Part shown: positions 43,759 to 55,465 of the stretch, piece by piece
Position numbering within the stretch: position 1 is the stretch's first letter
How the letters are laid out: each line of letters starts with the position of its first letter
Source: Calliphora vicina
Lineage: Eukaryota > Arthropoda > Insecta > Diptera > Calliphoridae
Direction of reading: 5' to 3'
NCBI RefSeq assembly: GCF_958450345.1
Contig: NC_088782.1
Location: forward strand, 103,074,358-103,138,357
Length of the DNA: 64,000 nucleotides
Program-made: the position numbers and the translations under genes
Notes under the pieces: model-generated
What the model saw: the letters and a program-made list of their open reading frames with translations, nothing else
The model's database searches: none
Told to the model about the DNA's origin: nothing

Positions 43759-45054
43759 ACTGTACACGTGTTTGTGTACATTAAGGTGATAATTATTCAT
43801 GCAGGATTTTAGGTTAATTTCAGCTTTAAAATCGTAACCAATTTGGGAATTTGCAATTCTGTAATAAAGATTAACAAGCAATGGCTAAAGCTGTTGACAA
43901 CTATACAAATGTTTTTAGTACGTATATGATAAGTATTTGAACAAATGTTAATTACATATTACCTGAATTATTTCGAAGGCATTCAAATAGAAGAACTTTT
44001 AGTGAAATATAATTATTGAGTTAAATTTAGCAATTAGCTAGTCATTTTGCCTAATGTTAATATAGTTGGTAACATTGGAATGTAGGATAAACTAGTAGGA
44101 ATTGGAAGAACAAATTTGCAGTTACGATTATTTCATGTTTAATAACCCTCGCCATGAGTGATAAGTTCATACGAACACATACGGCAACACTTGTGATTTT
44201 AAAAAAAAGCTGTCAATAGATTTTCGAAGCATTTTAGAAATATAAAATTGATTTTATACTAAACACGGATTCTCATTACAGCGACATACTACGTATGAAG
44301 AGGAAAAAACTGATTTTGTTACCCTCCTCAAAATAAACCTTAGTTTTATGATGGTTCCCAAAATACCAACCGTTTGTGAGCTGAACCTAAAAAAAACATT
44401 TTTTTCAGTTTTTTGAAAATAAATTAGTATTTTCACTTACAATCTTATAGCTGCAACAAACGATATATTCAGGACTAATATTATTATAGTCCATAATTTA
44501 TACGTTTAAAAACGGTCGAGCTCACCGTTACCGTTGGTTGATTATCGTGATAATTCACTACCCGCGAAAAGACAAATAGAGTAGAAAGGACCGCGGTATG
44601 ATAAAACCAAACCACTTGTCAGATGTAGTGTTGTTTACATTTTCCTTTTTTGTGCAAATGTGACAGTGGTAGTTGAAGGGCAGTCCATTACATGCTTTCC
44701 TTGTATCCATTGACTTGTTAGTACTGACAATTTCAATTCTTTTACAGTTTTTTGTTATTCGAAAATTAGAAATTATATTCCAACATTTTTGAATACTGTT
44801 AAAATAATGTCCAAATCATGCATAAACGTAATGACAATGCAATGTTCAAAATTAGTTTTAAGCGAAATTTGTTTAAAAATTTTGAAAAAAATTAAAAATG
44901 TTCATGAAATTTAAAGTATTTTTAAGTTTCAGAATATCAAACGTGGGTCTCAAGCATATTTTGAAAGCTTAAAGGGTAAAGTATTTTTGAAAATCGGGTT
45001 GGTCGGCCTTTTTTCGAGTTTTCTTCATAACTTTTTATTTTTTGTGCAAAAACT
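43759..45054. other. No gene or element recognised
   Basis: AT-rich, stop-dense. Nothing beyond short frames of chance composition. Confidence 0.5.
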
Positions 45055-45240
45055 TTTAGTCACTTGCGGAAGAACTTCTGCAAGTATTTGGTGAAGTGTT
45101 TCCACTCAAACTAAAACTTGCGGAAGTCTGCTTCCAGAAGTAGTTTGTAGAAGTTATTACGACGAACTTGCTGCAAGAAATTTGCAGACGTGTTTCCACA
45201 CAATGTGAGTACAGCTTGCAGTAGACTTTGCTTTTTTTAC
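45055..45240. repeat. Short repeats of ACTTGCxGAAGT type
   Basis: CACTTGCGGAAGAACTTCTG, AAACTTGCGGAAGTCTGCTT, CCAGAAGTAGTTTGTAGAAG and CTTGCAGTAGACTTTGC form a cluster of partly palindromic short repeats, with GTGTTTCCAC occurring at 45095 and 45190. Origin unknown. Confidence 0.4.
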
Positions 45241-45337
45241 GAATGACAGTATAAAAATATCTTGTGGAAAAATAACATTAGCAGCTGCCAATAGAAAGAA
45301 ACAACAAATTAAAAAAAGGAAACAAAAAGAAGTGTTA

Positions 45338-45800
45338 TAAGGCAATTATGAATGTTCAAGTCATTTTCTTTTTTGGGGACTATGGGCTAATGTTGGCCGA
45401 TGTTCGCCATACTGTACAGTATAATTTCAGAGATACTTGAAACTAATTTGAACATATTTATGACTGTTCAAACAGTATTCCTGAGGGACATTTGTATGGG
45501 GGCTAGCTGAAATCGTGAAATCGCAGATATTGCCCATTTCCAAGTGCTTAGTTGAGAAATTGGGTGCTGTGGAGCACAGTGGTATGGGTTGATACATTTT
45601 TTTGCAAAAAGGAGAAGCAGTGGTCCTATGATCATAAAACTTGGTAGACTTGGCTATTTTCATATACAAATGCTAAATATTAAAAATGGTTCATATCGGA
45701 TAGTCCATAGGAGTACCTCCCATACAAGGGTCCTTCCAAAATAACTTTGTATCGGTCATAAATTCTTAATGCAGCGATCTATTTAAATTTTGCATATGTT
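45338..45800 (+). repeat. P1-related repeat body
   Basis: The complement of 45338-45530 aligns with 11330-11600: shared are ATACTGTTTGA(A/G)CAGTCATAAATAT, CTGAAATTATACTGTA and AAAATGACTTGAAC. It contains CATTTGTATGGGGGCTAGCT, the motif also present near P1 and P2 tails. CACAGTGGTATGGGTTGATA at 45575 is a CACAGTG-family left end inside or beside it. Confidence 0.5.
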
Positions 45801-45809
45801 AGTTCCAAT

Positions 45810-46015
45810 CGTAGCCTATCATAAGAACTCCCGAATTTTTCTTACAATCGTATTTTTGCATCCGTAGCCGAATTCAAGAACTTCCGAATTCTTCTTGACT
45901 TCGTTGTAGTTTTTAGCCGATCGTAAGAACTCCCGAATTCTTCTTACAATCGTATTTTTGCATTCGTAGTCGAATTCAAGAACTCCCGAATTCTTCTTGA
46001 TTTCGTTGTAGTTTA
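45810..46015 (+). repeat. Tandem duplication of 102 bp with an internal AAGAACTCCCGAATTCTT palindrome
   Basis: Two units with period 102 bp (45821 and 45923). Each contains AAGAACTCCCGAATTCTTCT twice (about 45823, 45877, 45924, 45980), separated by ACAATCGTATTTTTGCAT. The unit is palindromic at its core (AAGAA...TTCTT). Confidence 0.75.
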
Positions 46016-46039
46016 ACCGACTATAGATACTAGACTGCT

Positions 46040-46260
46040 AAACAACTCGAACCATTTATAATACTTCACTACAAACTCTCGTTTGTTTTCTCTTTTCACT
46101 AAGCCGAGGATCAACCGTTTTCCATCATCGCTTCACCACTCACCTTGCGTACCGACTCCGCCGTTTCATCATCGTATAAGTTTCTACCGTCCCGCCGCTA
46201 CTACGTTTCATCGTTTCAACGAATTTGAATTGCTGAATAATATTTGAACCTAGCCCACAT
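46040..46260 (+). other. Pyrimidine-rich, GC-richer patch of unknown origin
   Basis: About 46080-46220 stands out: TTTCATCATCG, TCCCGCCGCTACTACGTTTC, ACCGACTCCGCC. No long open frame and no recognised motif. It could be the untranslated leader of a retroelement or a host sequence. Confidence 0.35.
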
Positions 46261-46739
46261 ATAGGTCCCTTTCTGAACATAGTTTTATCGTTCAAAACTC
46301 ACATAAAAATAATAGTATCGTGATGAAATTCGACAAAAACAAGTTTTATACAACCCCAAATCTATCTTTTAAGTTTCGTAAGGATAGTATCCCCCATATA
46401 AAAAGTAAAAGCCTAAAAGTATGCAAAACCTTTTATTGTAAATATGCATTGCAATTTATTGTAAATATTCATAAAAAATACGAGGGTTTTATCACAAAAT
46501 TTATAAGTTTGTGCAGCGATCGCAAAACGTTTCAGAATTTTTTTACATAAAATGAAAGAAAATATTCCAAACTTTCATTTAGTAGTAGTACTAACACGGA
46601 GGTAGACCGAGCTAACTTATTTTTTTTTTCTAATGAAAACTGCAAATGCTAAATTTTGTGGAGCCATTTTCATATATATGTATGTAATTTAAATATTTTT
46701 TCTTTCCTATTAAATTCAAAATATTAATATTAAGCATTT

Positions 46740-47590
46740 TTGCTGGAATTCAAGTGTAAAACAAGTTGAATTGCAATCATACATTCAAGCTTCAAGGGTT
46801 GAAATACAGTTGTATTATACTTGATTTCAATAGCATTCTCCAGTGAAAAGGAAACTTGAATTCAAGTCGAAAATTACAATGTTAATATAGTTGAATTCCA
46901 GCCTTGAATTACAGTGAAATACAAATCGAAAATATACTTGAATTAAAGCTTTGAAATATAGTTTAATTCAACCCTTGAATTATAGTTCAATTCAAGTAGA
47001 AAAATAGTAGAATTCAAGCTTTGATTTTTAACTAGTTCTAAATTCAACAACAAATTTGGTTTTTATTATTTTTATTTTGCAAAACTATACGTACATTAAA
47101 GTTATTTAAACTGAAATGGGAATAAATTTACATTTAAAAGTATGATTCATGTAAGCTTCACTATTTCTTTTTTAGCATTATCGAAATCTTATTTAGAAGC
47201 CAAATATATGTATGTAGGTTCATTTCATCTGTAGACATTTTTGGAAATTGTTGGGATATAGAAGGAGATGTAACATTCTGGGGGAAGTCGGAAAAAATAA
47301 AGAATATAATGTTTATCTTTTTCTTTTAATAACATATTTTGATTTTACTTACATATGTTTTGCTAATGGACTTGCTTATGTACTTTAATTTTGCTTATTA
47401 ACAGTGAACATTTTTATATTAGTTCTTCTGTTTTTAAAATATTTCATTCGTTTTTATTATTTGTTTGACAAGCAAAGAAAAATTTCCAAATAAGTTTGAA
47501 CATTTTATAACATTAAAAATGCTTGAAAAAGGGGCTGAAATTCAAGTTGAATTCCAATAAAATTTCCAATACTTGAATTTAAATTTTTCG
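46740..47590. repeat. Region filled with dispersed TTGAATTCAAG-type palindromic motifs
   Basis: ACTTGAATTCAAGT and close variants recur more than ten times between 46745 and 47040 and again at 47530-47582 (AATTCAAGTTGAATTCCAA). The dense set at the left, a gap with ordinary sequence, and a short set at the right suggest subterminal repeats of a non-autonomous transposon. Ends were not identified. Confidence 0.5.
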
Positions 47591-47819
47591 GTTGCTTATT
47601 GGGCTATATTTTAATAAAAATGCTCTAGAACTATTGGCAGTTGAAGCAAATTTATTTTATAAACAACTGAAATTTAGTAAAATTTTCATCAGTTTTCGTT
47701 GTATAATATTAAGATTACTTTACCACACTCTTTTTTATACAAAATTTTATTTTTTTCGAAAACAAATCATGATCTTCTACTAATGAAACATTTCTCTCCA
47801 GAATTGCGTCATTAGATTT

Positions 47820-47873
47820 CTAAAAAATAACTGTAAAAAAATAGACTTTTTGCCAAAAAATACCACTGTGAGG
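47820..47873. other. Single CACAGTG-family terminus
   Basis: ATACCACTGTG followed by AGGCG. Read inward it gives CACAGTGGTATTTTTTGGC. It could pair with the CACAGTGGTATGG at 45575, but the 5-bp flanks (TGGAG and AGGCG) do not match. Confidence 0.4.
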
Positions 47874-48529
47874 CGCGTAGACTTAAGTTTCTTTATTTTA
47901 ATTTTATTCGTATAGCCTTTTGAGGACATGTCCCATTATTCAGGAAAACTTTCTTGGTTTTGAATTACCAAATGTGTTTTTCACTACTCAAAACGAATTA
48001 ATTTTTGTCCATCTAATTCTTATATATTAAAATACTTTCCAGCTTGACCGACTTTAATTTCGTACCTGTTTTTTTATAAAATAAATAAGGAATAACGGTT
48101 TTCATAAGACAACATGTTTAAAATTAAAGAATTAATAAAAGCCACCACCTGGGTAACAACATCATGGTTGTACAATATTATTTTTTACAATAAAATCTAA
48201 CAGGTATAACACAATGTGGCACCCTAATGTACTTATAAAATGTAATATATATACAAACTCGTGCACTTTTAATAATTTTCGCTTTGTGAAAAATGAGTTT
48301 GCCTTTTGGTTAAAAAATAATTATTTAACAATTGTACTGTTTGAAGCAAAGTTAAGAGGTTAAAATATTGAAAGCACTTGTAGTTTCCAAATTAAAAACA
48401 TGTTAAGGTATTAAAATTAAAGAACAATAAAATAAGGAAACAAAGAAATACAACTTTTACATTACAATTTAAGAGTCTTAATTAATAGTTTTGTTTATTT
48501 TGGAAAGGTTTTTTAATGTTTCATTTATT
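47874..48529. other. No gene recognised
   Basis: AT-rich. GGCACCCTAATGTACTTATA at 48216 resembles the ends of TAGGGTG-type elements. Confidence 0.4.
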
Positions 48530-48745
48530 AATTGGAGATTAAAAGTAGTGTTCCTCATGGCTCTGGTATAGGTTCATTATATTTTATGTTGTATTTGAAT
48601 GATTCAATGAATATATTAGATGATAATTTAGTGGAAATATTTTCATACGCGGCAGACGTTCAAATATTATTTACATCGGAGACGCATTTAATTGATGTCC
48701 TGGAGGCCATCCGAGGGTTAAAGCAAATAGCAAAACATTTTTAAA
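48530..48745 (+). pseudogene. Non-LTR reverse transcriptase fragment ('LINE D')
   Basis: An open frame reads EIKSSVPHGSGIGSLYFMLY, LNDSMNILDDNLVEIFSYAA and DVQILFTSE. This matches the RT block (G)VPQGSxLGPLLFxLYINDL followed by the active-site (Y/F)ADDxQL. Here YADD has become YAAD, losing one of the two catalytic Asp. The fragment at 60440-60605 ends where this one begins in the protein (NDLQYLSVK) and probably belongs to the same family. Confidence 0.65.
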
Positions 48746-48989
48746 AAGATATCAACTTTTTTGGAGGTTTTCTCACTTTTTGATCCATAACTATGGTCCC
48801 ACTTGACCGATTTTTGGTTATTTTTCAATATCATATTTTTAATTTTTAAATCATCATAACTCTAAGAGTTGAAATATTATTAACCTAAATGTTCGCACTC
48901 ACCAATATGTGTCACAGCTTTATGTCATCCTGATATTTACGGATAACGACGAAGTAATTATCAGACTACTTTAAAGCTATTTAGAACTT

Positions 48990-50354
48990 TTTTTTTTATC
49001 ATCATTTATTTATTGTATCTTCATTATTTAATGAACTAACAATAAGTGGTTCAAATCTTATATCTAATATTATTATTTAATTAGTCCAGCCAGTGCCGGA
49101 TGAAAAAATTTTGTATTCATGGTTGTTTTGGTTAAATTGGCATTCTTCCTTCTAGATTAGGTCTGCTGTGTCCCTCCTTCTTAATCGAATGTGGCCACGG
49201 TTATCTAATATGTTGCGGGCCAGCGGGTCTGGGTGAACTTCAAGTTTTTTTTAAATATTTTTGTACATTTTTCGAGATTTCAGTTTTTACAATGGGCACG
49301 TTTAGATCTTTGTGTATATTCGCGTTTTTGATATACCAGGGGGCAACTGTGATCATCCTTAGAAACTTGTTTTGGCGTCTTTGGATCTTTTCTACATTTG
49401 ACGCTGAGGCCGTGCCCCATAACTGTATACCATAACACCATATCGGTTTTATGATCATGTTATAAAGTAGAAGTTTACAATCTAAACTAAGCGTAGAGTT
49501 TCTGCCAATAAGACAATTAATTTGAATTGATTTTAATTTCATTTGAGTCAACTTTGCATCTATATGACTTTTCCATATAAGGCGACGATCGAGATGTATT
49601 CCGAGGTATTTCACTTCCGATTTTTGAATTATTGGTTGGTTATTGATATGAATAGGGGGGCATGATTCTCTACGCAATGTAAATGTTATGTGTGTACATT
49701 TTTGCACGTAGACTTTAATTTTCCATTGTTTTAACCATTTTTCTAATTCAAATATGTGGTTTTGTAAGTAACGAGACGCTTCTTGAGGGTTTTCATGAAT
49801 GCTTAGAATAGCAGTATCATCAGCAAATGGTGATGTATGAGTGCGATTGTTAGTTGGCATATCACACGAATACATGAAATATAAAAAAGGTCCCAGGATA
49901 CTGCCTTGGGGGACTCCAGCTTCAATGGGTTGTGCAGTACTTAGAAAGTTTCCCTCTTTAACCTTAAATGTTCGACCAGTTAAATAGCTTTCCAACAGCT
50001 TATGTGTGTTTGCCGGTAAATTTTGACTCAATTTGTATATTAATCCAGCATGCCATACCTTATCAAACGCTTGAGAGATGTCGATGAAGAGTGCAGAACA
50101 GTATTTCTTTTCTTCAAACGCTTTTCTCACCATATTTACAAGTCTATGGGTTTGTTCGATAGTACTGTGTTTTCTTCTAAATCCAAATTGATGATTCGGA
50201 ATACAATTGTTTTCAGTTAACATGGGGTACAACTTGTTCATAAGTATCTTCTTAAATAGCTTTGATATATTAGACAATAGGCTGATGGGTCTGTATGATT
50301 CTACTTTTGTGTGATCTTTTCCCGGCTTGGGTAACATGGTAACCAGTGAAACCC
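48990..50354 (-). mobile_element. Jockey-type LINE, 5'-truncated, with 10-bp target duplication
   Basis: TTTAGAACTT occurs at 48980-48989 and 50355-50364, flanking the element exactly. On the minus strand it begins within the RT gene, ends after a 3' UTR (AGATACAATAAATAAATGAT) in an A-tract at 48990-48997. 5' truncation, A-tail and duplication together show target-primed insertion. Closely related to the copy at 62231-63333 (same UTR words, same protein). Confidence 0.9.
49152..50354 (-). pseudogene. Jockey reverse transcriptase, nearly intact with one frameshift
   Basis: The frame is open from the truncation point (VSLVTMLPKPGKDHTKVE), so the ATG at 50337 is internal. Landmarks: YRPISLLSNISKLFKKIL, QFGFRRKHSTIEQTHRLV, ALFIDISQAFDKVWH, GVPQGSILGPFLYFMYSCDM, the catalytic SPFADDTAIL, and YLGIHLDRRLIWKSHI. 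The frame tool would stop at 49240, but a one-base slip in an A8 tract restores LEVHPDPLARNILDNRGHIR and a natural end at 49152-49154. Only that slip separates it from an intact C-terminal 400 residues, so it is young. Endonuclease and ORF1 are missing. Confidence 0.92.
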
Positions 50355-50364
50355 TTTAGAACTT

Positions 50365-52300
50365 AAATCAAAATGTTTCGTTTATTTATTTATACCTGGC
50401 TGTATATATAATATTAATACCAAAAATGTTATTGCGTTTATTACATTTTATGGTCGACATTTTGAAAACAATTAGTTTAGCTTTACAGCAAGACATAAAT
50501 GGCGGAAAACGTGCTTTTGGATTTCTACAGTGAAAACAATATTTGATGAATTGTGCCACTCTTTAAATGCTAAAATCTAAGACGCAATTGATTTCTGTTC
50601 CAACACTACGTATGAGCATTAATTTTTACAAAAAATCACTCATACTACATGTGGTACATTTTGCAGCTAATAACTTAGGATTTAAGCTTCTTGGAAATTT
50701 AATTACCATTTCGCACAAAGCTTTCAACAAATTTTCAGTAGCTGTTACTTTGGTGTGGTCATCGTTGTTAGCAACAGGAAAAATGAGGTAAATAATCAGA
50801 TTTTGCAATCAGCACCTGTTACCTCTAGAAATATAGTGCACATTTTTCTTCCAGCTAAATAATAATAAAACGTGACATAAACGTAAAAGTCTGTTTGTGA
50901 GCTTTTTTTTGGAATATTTTTACAATTTCATATAGAGCATATATAGTAACCTCAGGAGTATTACAAAAATGAATATAACAAACATTTGATTGAATTTATA
51001 ATGAAATGAAGTGAAATTTTATGAAACGAAAAAGGAAATGAAATTTATAAATATGAAAGAGTAGCAAAACCCAATAAAAGTAATACAATATTTGCCAACA
51101 GAAACAGGTATATTTTCAGAATTGTTTTAACTAAAAAACTATTGAAATGTTTACCGAAATAGCAGTTTTCCCAAAATTTCAAATTGCAGGTACGCCAAAA
51201 TGTTGAGACCTTAATAAAACATTAAATTGTGAAATTTATTTATCAAAATTTTACAAATCTTTATTTCTTTTGCCATCTTTTTGCATAGGTAAACATTATC
51301 CCAGTTAGGCAAAAATATATATCAAAGCTTTTGTTATTTATATGAAGTAAAAATTAGTTTTTATAAAACAAATTCCCAAAACAAGTAAAATTTTTCTAGC
51401 TTTGGGACATAGTTTTTACATTAAGGCAGATAAATGTTAAATAATTCGAACATAATCATACCGATTTTGTGACTTATATTTGGTTTGTGCTGTTATTATC
51501 GGCCCATAAGTATATAACATTTCGTTATATTTCAATTAGATTTAAGGGTTAAAATTTGATGTGGGCATAGCCAATGAGTATTCGAGTTTATGTTATTAAA
51601 ATGGGCTCTACAATTGATTCAGTTCAAATTGGGGGTTCAAAGTATGGTAACTTCGACATGTAAAATTATTAAACATGTGCAATTTTTTTTCCTAGAACAT
51701 CGACAGTTACAGATTCCTTAATATTTACACCAACCATTGAGTCTTACGTGCATTAAAATCGACTATATTCGCACTAACCTATTCAGAGATTGTCACAAGA
51801 TCTTGGTTAAGTTTTGCACAGATGGTAAATTCCGGCCAAAATGTTTTTTTTTTGGTTTTTTCAATTTTTATAAAATTTTGATTGTAAATTTTTCTTAACA
51901 CTGCAGAATATAAAGTACCATTATTATTTTGGCTATAAAGTAACTATGTGGCCATTTATAGTGCTGTAAAGTCAAAGGTTTTTTTCTTGTCATTTTAATA
52001 TTATAAAAATGTGATTTGTTAGCAGTTAACCATTCCACGTAGTTATTAAGGAGTTTTTGTGTGTTCTTTTTATATAAAACTGAAGTGATTAGGAACTAGT
52101 ATTAAATCTATAGAAATTAAATTAAAAAAAAGTTTGAAAGGCCAGAACAAATTAAATGGGGCTAGTAGAGTTTAAGTGTAAATTACATCTAATACTATAA
52201 AGCATTAAGAGTAAGTGCTATAAATTTCAGCTGCAATTATCTGCATTCCAATAACCAGAACGATTTCAGTGCCTTCATATTTTACAAATTTTTTTTTATC
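50365..52300. other. Mostly unassigned sequence
   Basis: A 60-codon minus-strand frame at 50626-50808 (with TKVTATENLLKALCEMVIKF) looks slightly protein-like but I do not recognise it. At 51540-51665 the complement of a CACAGTG-family arm is present (compare 34050-34165). Otherwise nothing. Confidence 0.4.
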
Positions 52301-52324
52301 TTTTTGGTCAATTTCAATGCTGAA

Positions 52325-52905
52325 TTGGCCAAACCATGTATTTGTATGTCGAAATTTTTTCAATGGATTATTTATGTTATTTTTAATTATAAACCTAATT
52401 TAAGCCATGTACAAAAATTATACTTTTATAATGTCAATGTTTATTTGGCCAACTCCTGTATGCAATTTCTAATATTTTTTGCGATGGATCTAGTGTGTTT
52501 TTCTTAAATGTACACCAAATTTCAAATTTTACATGAATAATCTAACTTTTCCGATAATTTCAAAACGTCCATGATTGTTTGGCCAACCCCTGTATATGTA
52601 TTCCGAAATTTGTACGACCATTTTTTCAATCACTTATTCTATTCTTAATTTTTGTACTAAATTTCAGGCATTTACATGAATAAACTAATTTTTTCGATGT
52701 TTTTAAAATGGCCATGATTGTTTGGCCAAACCCTGTATATGTATTCCGAAATTTGAATGACCAATTTGTTTTTCGATTACATATTTTATTCTTTATTTTT
52801 GGACTAAATTGCAGCCACTTACATACAATTTTTTGATACTTTTAGAACGTCCATGCTTTTTTGGCCAAACCCTGTATTTGAACATCGAAATATTTATCGA
52901 TCGAT
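52325..52905 (+). repeat. Tandem array, five diverged units of 120-143 bp
   Basis: TTGGCCAAACCCTGTATATG or a close variant starts units at 52325, 52445, 52579, 52722 and 52861. Each unit continues with a CGAAATTT, then TTATTCTATTCTTA-like and TTTACATGAATAA-like words. Units 3 and 4 are the most alike. The array gives no open frame. Confidence 0.75.
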
Positions 52906-52991
52906 CGGTTATGTTAATATTAAACAAATACAGAATTTCAAACATTTTTATGAAGAAATAAAGAAGTTATGTATTTTTGGGCGGAATTGAC

Positions 52992-53090
52992 CACCGTGCA
53001 TTGTCCCAATCTCCGAAAGGCTTGGCCTATAGTTGAATGAATATGAATGACAAATATTGCTGTCATCTTCAAATGAATATAGTAGGATTT
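52992..53090 (-). pseudogene. LINE B fragment around the RT active site
   Basis: The complement reads LLYSFEDDSNICHSYSFNYR, homologous to YYFADDSNIFHSYLFNYR of the 3141 copy and matching the 8219-8365 piece. The FADD loop has become FEDD. Confidence 0.65.
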
Positions 53091-53892
53091 TAACTATTGG
53101 CGCCGTTTGCCGACGATCAAGTTTTAACTTAGAATTAAAGTTTAACTTATTATCTAAAATATATGTATATCAAAATTAGCTGCCTATAAACAAATGGCAT
53201 GCAAAAATGTTGAGCAACTCAGAAATTTAAAAAAAAAAATTATCAATTTTTTTTTATTTTAGTTGCATTTCATAGCTTATTTTGCTTTGATAGGTTATAC
53301 AAATGTATACGTATGTATAAAGTAAATTTAGTTCTTAACAAAACAATGTTTTAATTGTAAAAGTTATTCAACTTTTCATTAACACCTTTTATAGTATTTT
53401 CGCCCTCAGCGCATATGTAAAAAAAAAACAAAATACTAAATATAAAACAAATTTTGTTATACAATTTTTAACTTAATAGATAAATTTTTTCGAAAAAGTT
53501 TAATACCTTTTGAAAATATAAACCGATTTTAACAAGTAATATCTCATTTTTGTCTATATACCATTATCTTTAAAACACTGTGCAAAAAAAAAAATAGGTT
53601 TTCATAGAAAAAAAATTAAAATAACTATTGTAGAATTTTAAAAATTAAGAAAAATAAAAAAATTCTAAACTATAATAGTTGTTTAAAATTTTGAAATCGG
53701 TCTAAAAATATGTGAGTTAGAGGTAAAAAAATCAAAAATGTATTTTTAACCTTTCATAACACTTTTTTTAGTAATTCGAATTTTATGATTAAAAATACAT
53801 ATTAAAGCTTAAATTTGCACATATTCAACGAAACAAAAATCTTAAAAAAATCCTCATCCATTCAAATGTTACAGATTTTTGATCCGAAAATT
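53091..53892. other. No gene recognised
   Basis: Very AT-rich; low-complexity A and T runs. Nothing coding. Confidence 0.5.
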
Positions 53893-54427
53893 ACCAAAAT
53901 TTTCCACTGTGCCATGCCATACCCTATCGAACGCCTTAGAAATATCTAGGGCCACCACTTTACTTTTGCCAAAACGGTGATGGAAACGACACCATTTTTT
54001 TTTGATAGGAAGGCAAGCGTGCTCTACGAAAGCCATACTGCCGGTCGCTAAGTAGATTGTTCGACTCTGGATATTTCACAAGATGGTGCTTACTTTCGCC
54101 AAAACGGTGAATGAAACGCCACCATTTTTCCGATAGGACGATAGTTTTCCCTTTCCCTTTTTTGGAATTGGAGTTATAACATATAGAAAAAGGTATGCTA
54201 ACGAACGAAGAACACTGCTTCAAGACCAGTGCTGCTATACCATCCGCTCCAGGAGACTTGTTGATATTGAGATCCGCTAAAACCTTTTTAGCTGCTCGAG
54301 CGCGAAAGAAATATAATTCAGTCAAAAGATTAGCATTATCAACCGGGTCAGTGAATGGTTGGCCATGCTTTAAAAGAGTATGAATTGAGGAACTTGCATT
54401 CTTTTTTAGAACGACAATTACGTACAT
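53893..54427 (-). pseudogene. LINE B reverse transcriptase, N-terminal half, with internal duplication
   Basis: From 54427 downward: NASSSIHTLLKHGQPFTDPV, RAAKKVLADLNINKSPGADG, IAALVLKQCSS, LLSDRQYGFRRAR, and finally VVALDISKAFDRVWHGTV at about 53950-53900. These are the RT finger and palm blocks in order; ALDISKAFDRVWH holds the first catalytic Asp. A 50-bp sequence (CTTTCGCCAAAACGGTGA with CGCCACCATTTTT) occurs twice, at 54094-54134 and 53961-54003, so part of the palm is duplicated out of frame (KWWRFIHRFGESKHHL is a shifted copy of KKMVSFPSPFWQKSK). Upstream lies an FB1 fragment. Confidence 0.8.
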
Positions 54428-54552
54428 ATTTCGATTCTTTTATACTAAGTTGCAAAAGTAATTATTTAGTGGCACAATTTTTAAAAAAATTAAAAAAATA
54501 TATTTTTTTCCCCTTGTAAATGCACCTCAAACTTCAGTGTCGTTGTGCCACC
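54408..54552 (+). repeat. FB1 foldback arm fragment
   Basis: TTAGAACGACAATTACGTAC, GTTGCAAAAGTAATTATTTA and CCCCTTGTAAATGCACCTCA correspond to 7101-7230 in FB1's right arm. Neither terminus nor the opposite arm is present. Confidence 0.7.
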
Positions 54553-54739
54553 AGTTAACGTTATCTTATCATCCTAGTATTTTACACAAACTGTTTCTAC
54601 AATACACAGAACAAATCTGTGTAGTTGGGGCCAATAAATGCTACGCGATTTTCGCCATATTTTATAGTATAATTTCAGAGTGCTTAGAACTAATTTGTGC
54701 AGAATTGCGCACGTCAACAGCAACATACCAGGGTATGTT

Positions 54740-55465
54740 CATACGTTTTGTATGATGAATGGCATGCCGTCAGAACAAAAATGCCAATATCTAACTCGTT
54801 TGTTGAAATAGACAAAAGGTTCAGAAATTTTATGATAACCAGTTTTACCACATAGTTTTTTGAAAAAAGTGGTTGTGTAGGTATGTCAACAAATGCTTTT
54901 TATTGAGTTTTTGCTAAGATACAAATTTTTTAAATTAAAATCATTTTTTTATTTATTAATAGTTTTTAATGCAATTTTACAGTTATATAGACTATTCTAT
55001 AAGATATAGAAAAAAAAAACAAATTTTGAAATTTATAATCAGGAATCCCTGATTCCCAAAAAAAGTTTTGAAAAATATTTTTAGTTTTTTTGCTATAATA
55101 TCCACACCAGGAGCGGGGTTATCGGAACCCTTTACAAAATAATTAAGAACATAGTTGGCCATCTAAAATAGGTTACTTCATTTTGAGATTGTCTAAGCGA
55201 TTTGAGAATTTTTGCCCTAAAGTTGAATTTTACATACAAAATAGGCGTTATTTGAATCAACAATTTTTAAATTTATTTTCATTTAAAATATTTAGTGTAA
55301 AGTTAGCTTTTCAAAAAGTATAAATTCCTAATACATCTTTGAATTTTTTTTTTTTAAATTCAAATGCATATAACTTTGGAGTCAGTCACGATTTTTAAAT
55401 AACTTTTTAATAACTCCCGCAGTTATCAAAAATGTGGAGTAGGGTGGGTAAAAACGTTGAAAAAA
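54740..55465 (+). repeat. CACAGTG-family body (copy T5)
   Basis: TCAGAAATTTTATGATAACC at 54822, CCACACCAGGAGCGGGGTTA at 55100, TCGGAACCCTTTACAAAATA at 55122, and GAGTAGGGTGGGTAAAAACG near 55437 match copies T3 and T6. Termini are lost. Just outside both edges are inverted words ACGTCAACAGCAACATACC (54711) and GGTATGTATGCTGTTGACGT (55535), possibly an additional insertion or recombination boundary. Confidence 0.6.

Noticed and set aside
45575..47873. A 2.3-kb element bounded by CACAGTGGTAT at both ends
   Set aside because: The ends share only 11 bases before diverging and the flanks TGGAG and AGGCG do not match, so pairing of these two termini is not supported.
50626..50808. Minus-strand 60-codon frame with TKVTATENLLKALCEMVIKF
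   Set aside because: Looks slightly protein-like, but no family is recognised and no neighbouring exon or splice signal supports it.
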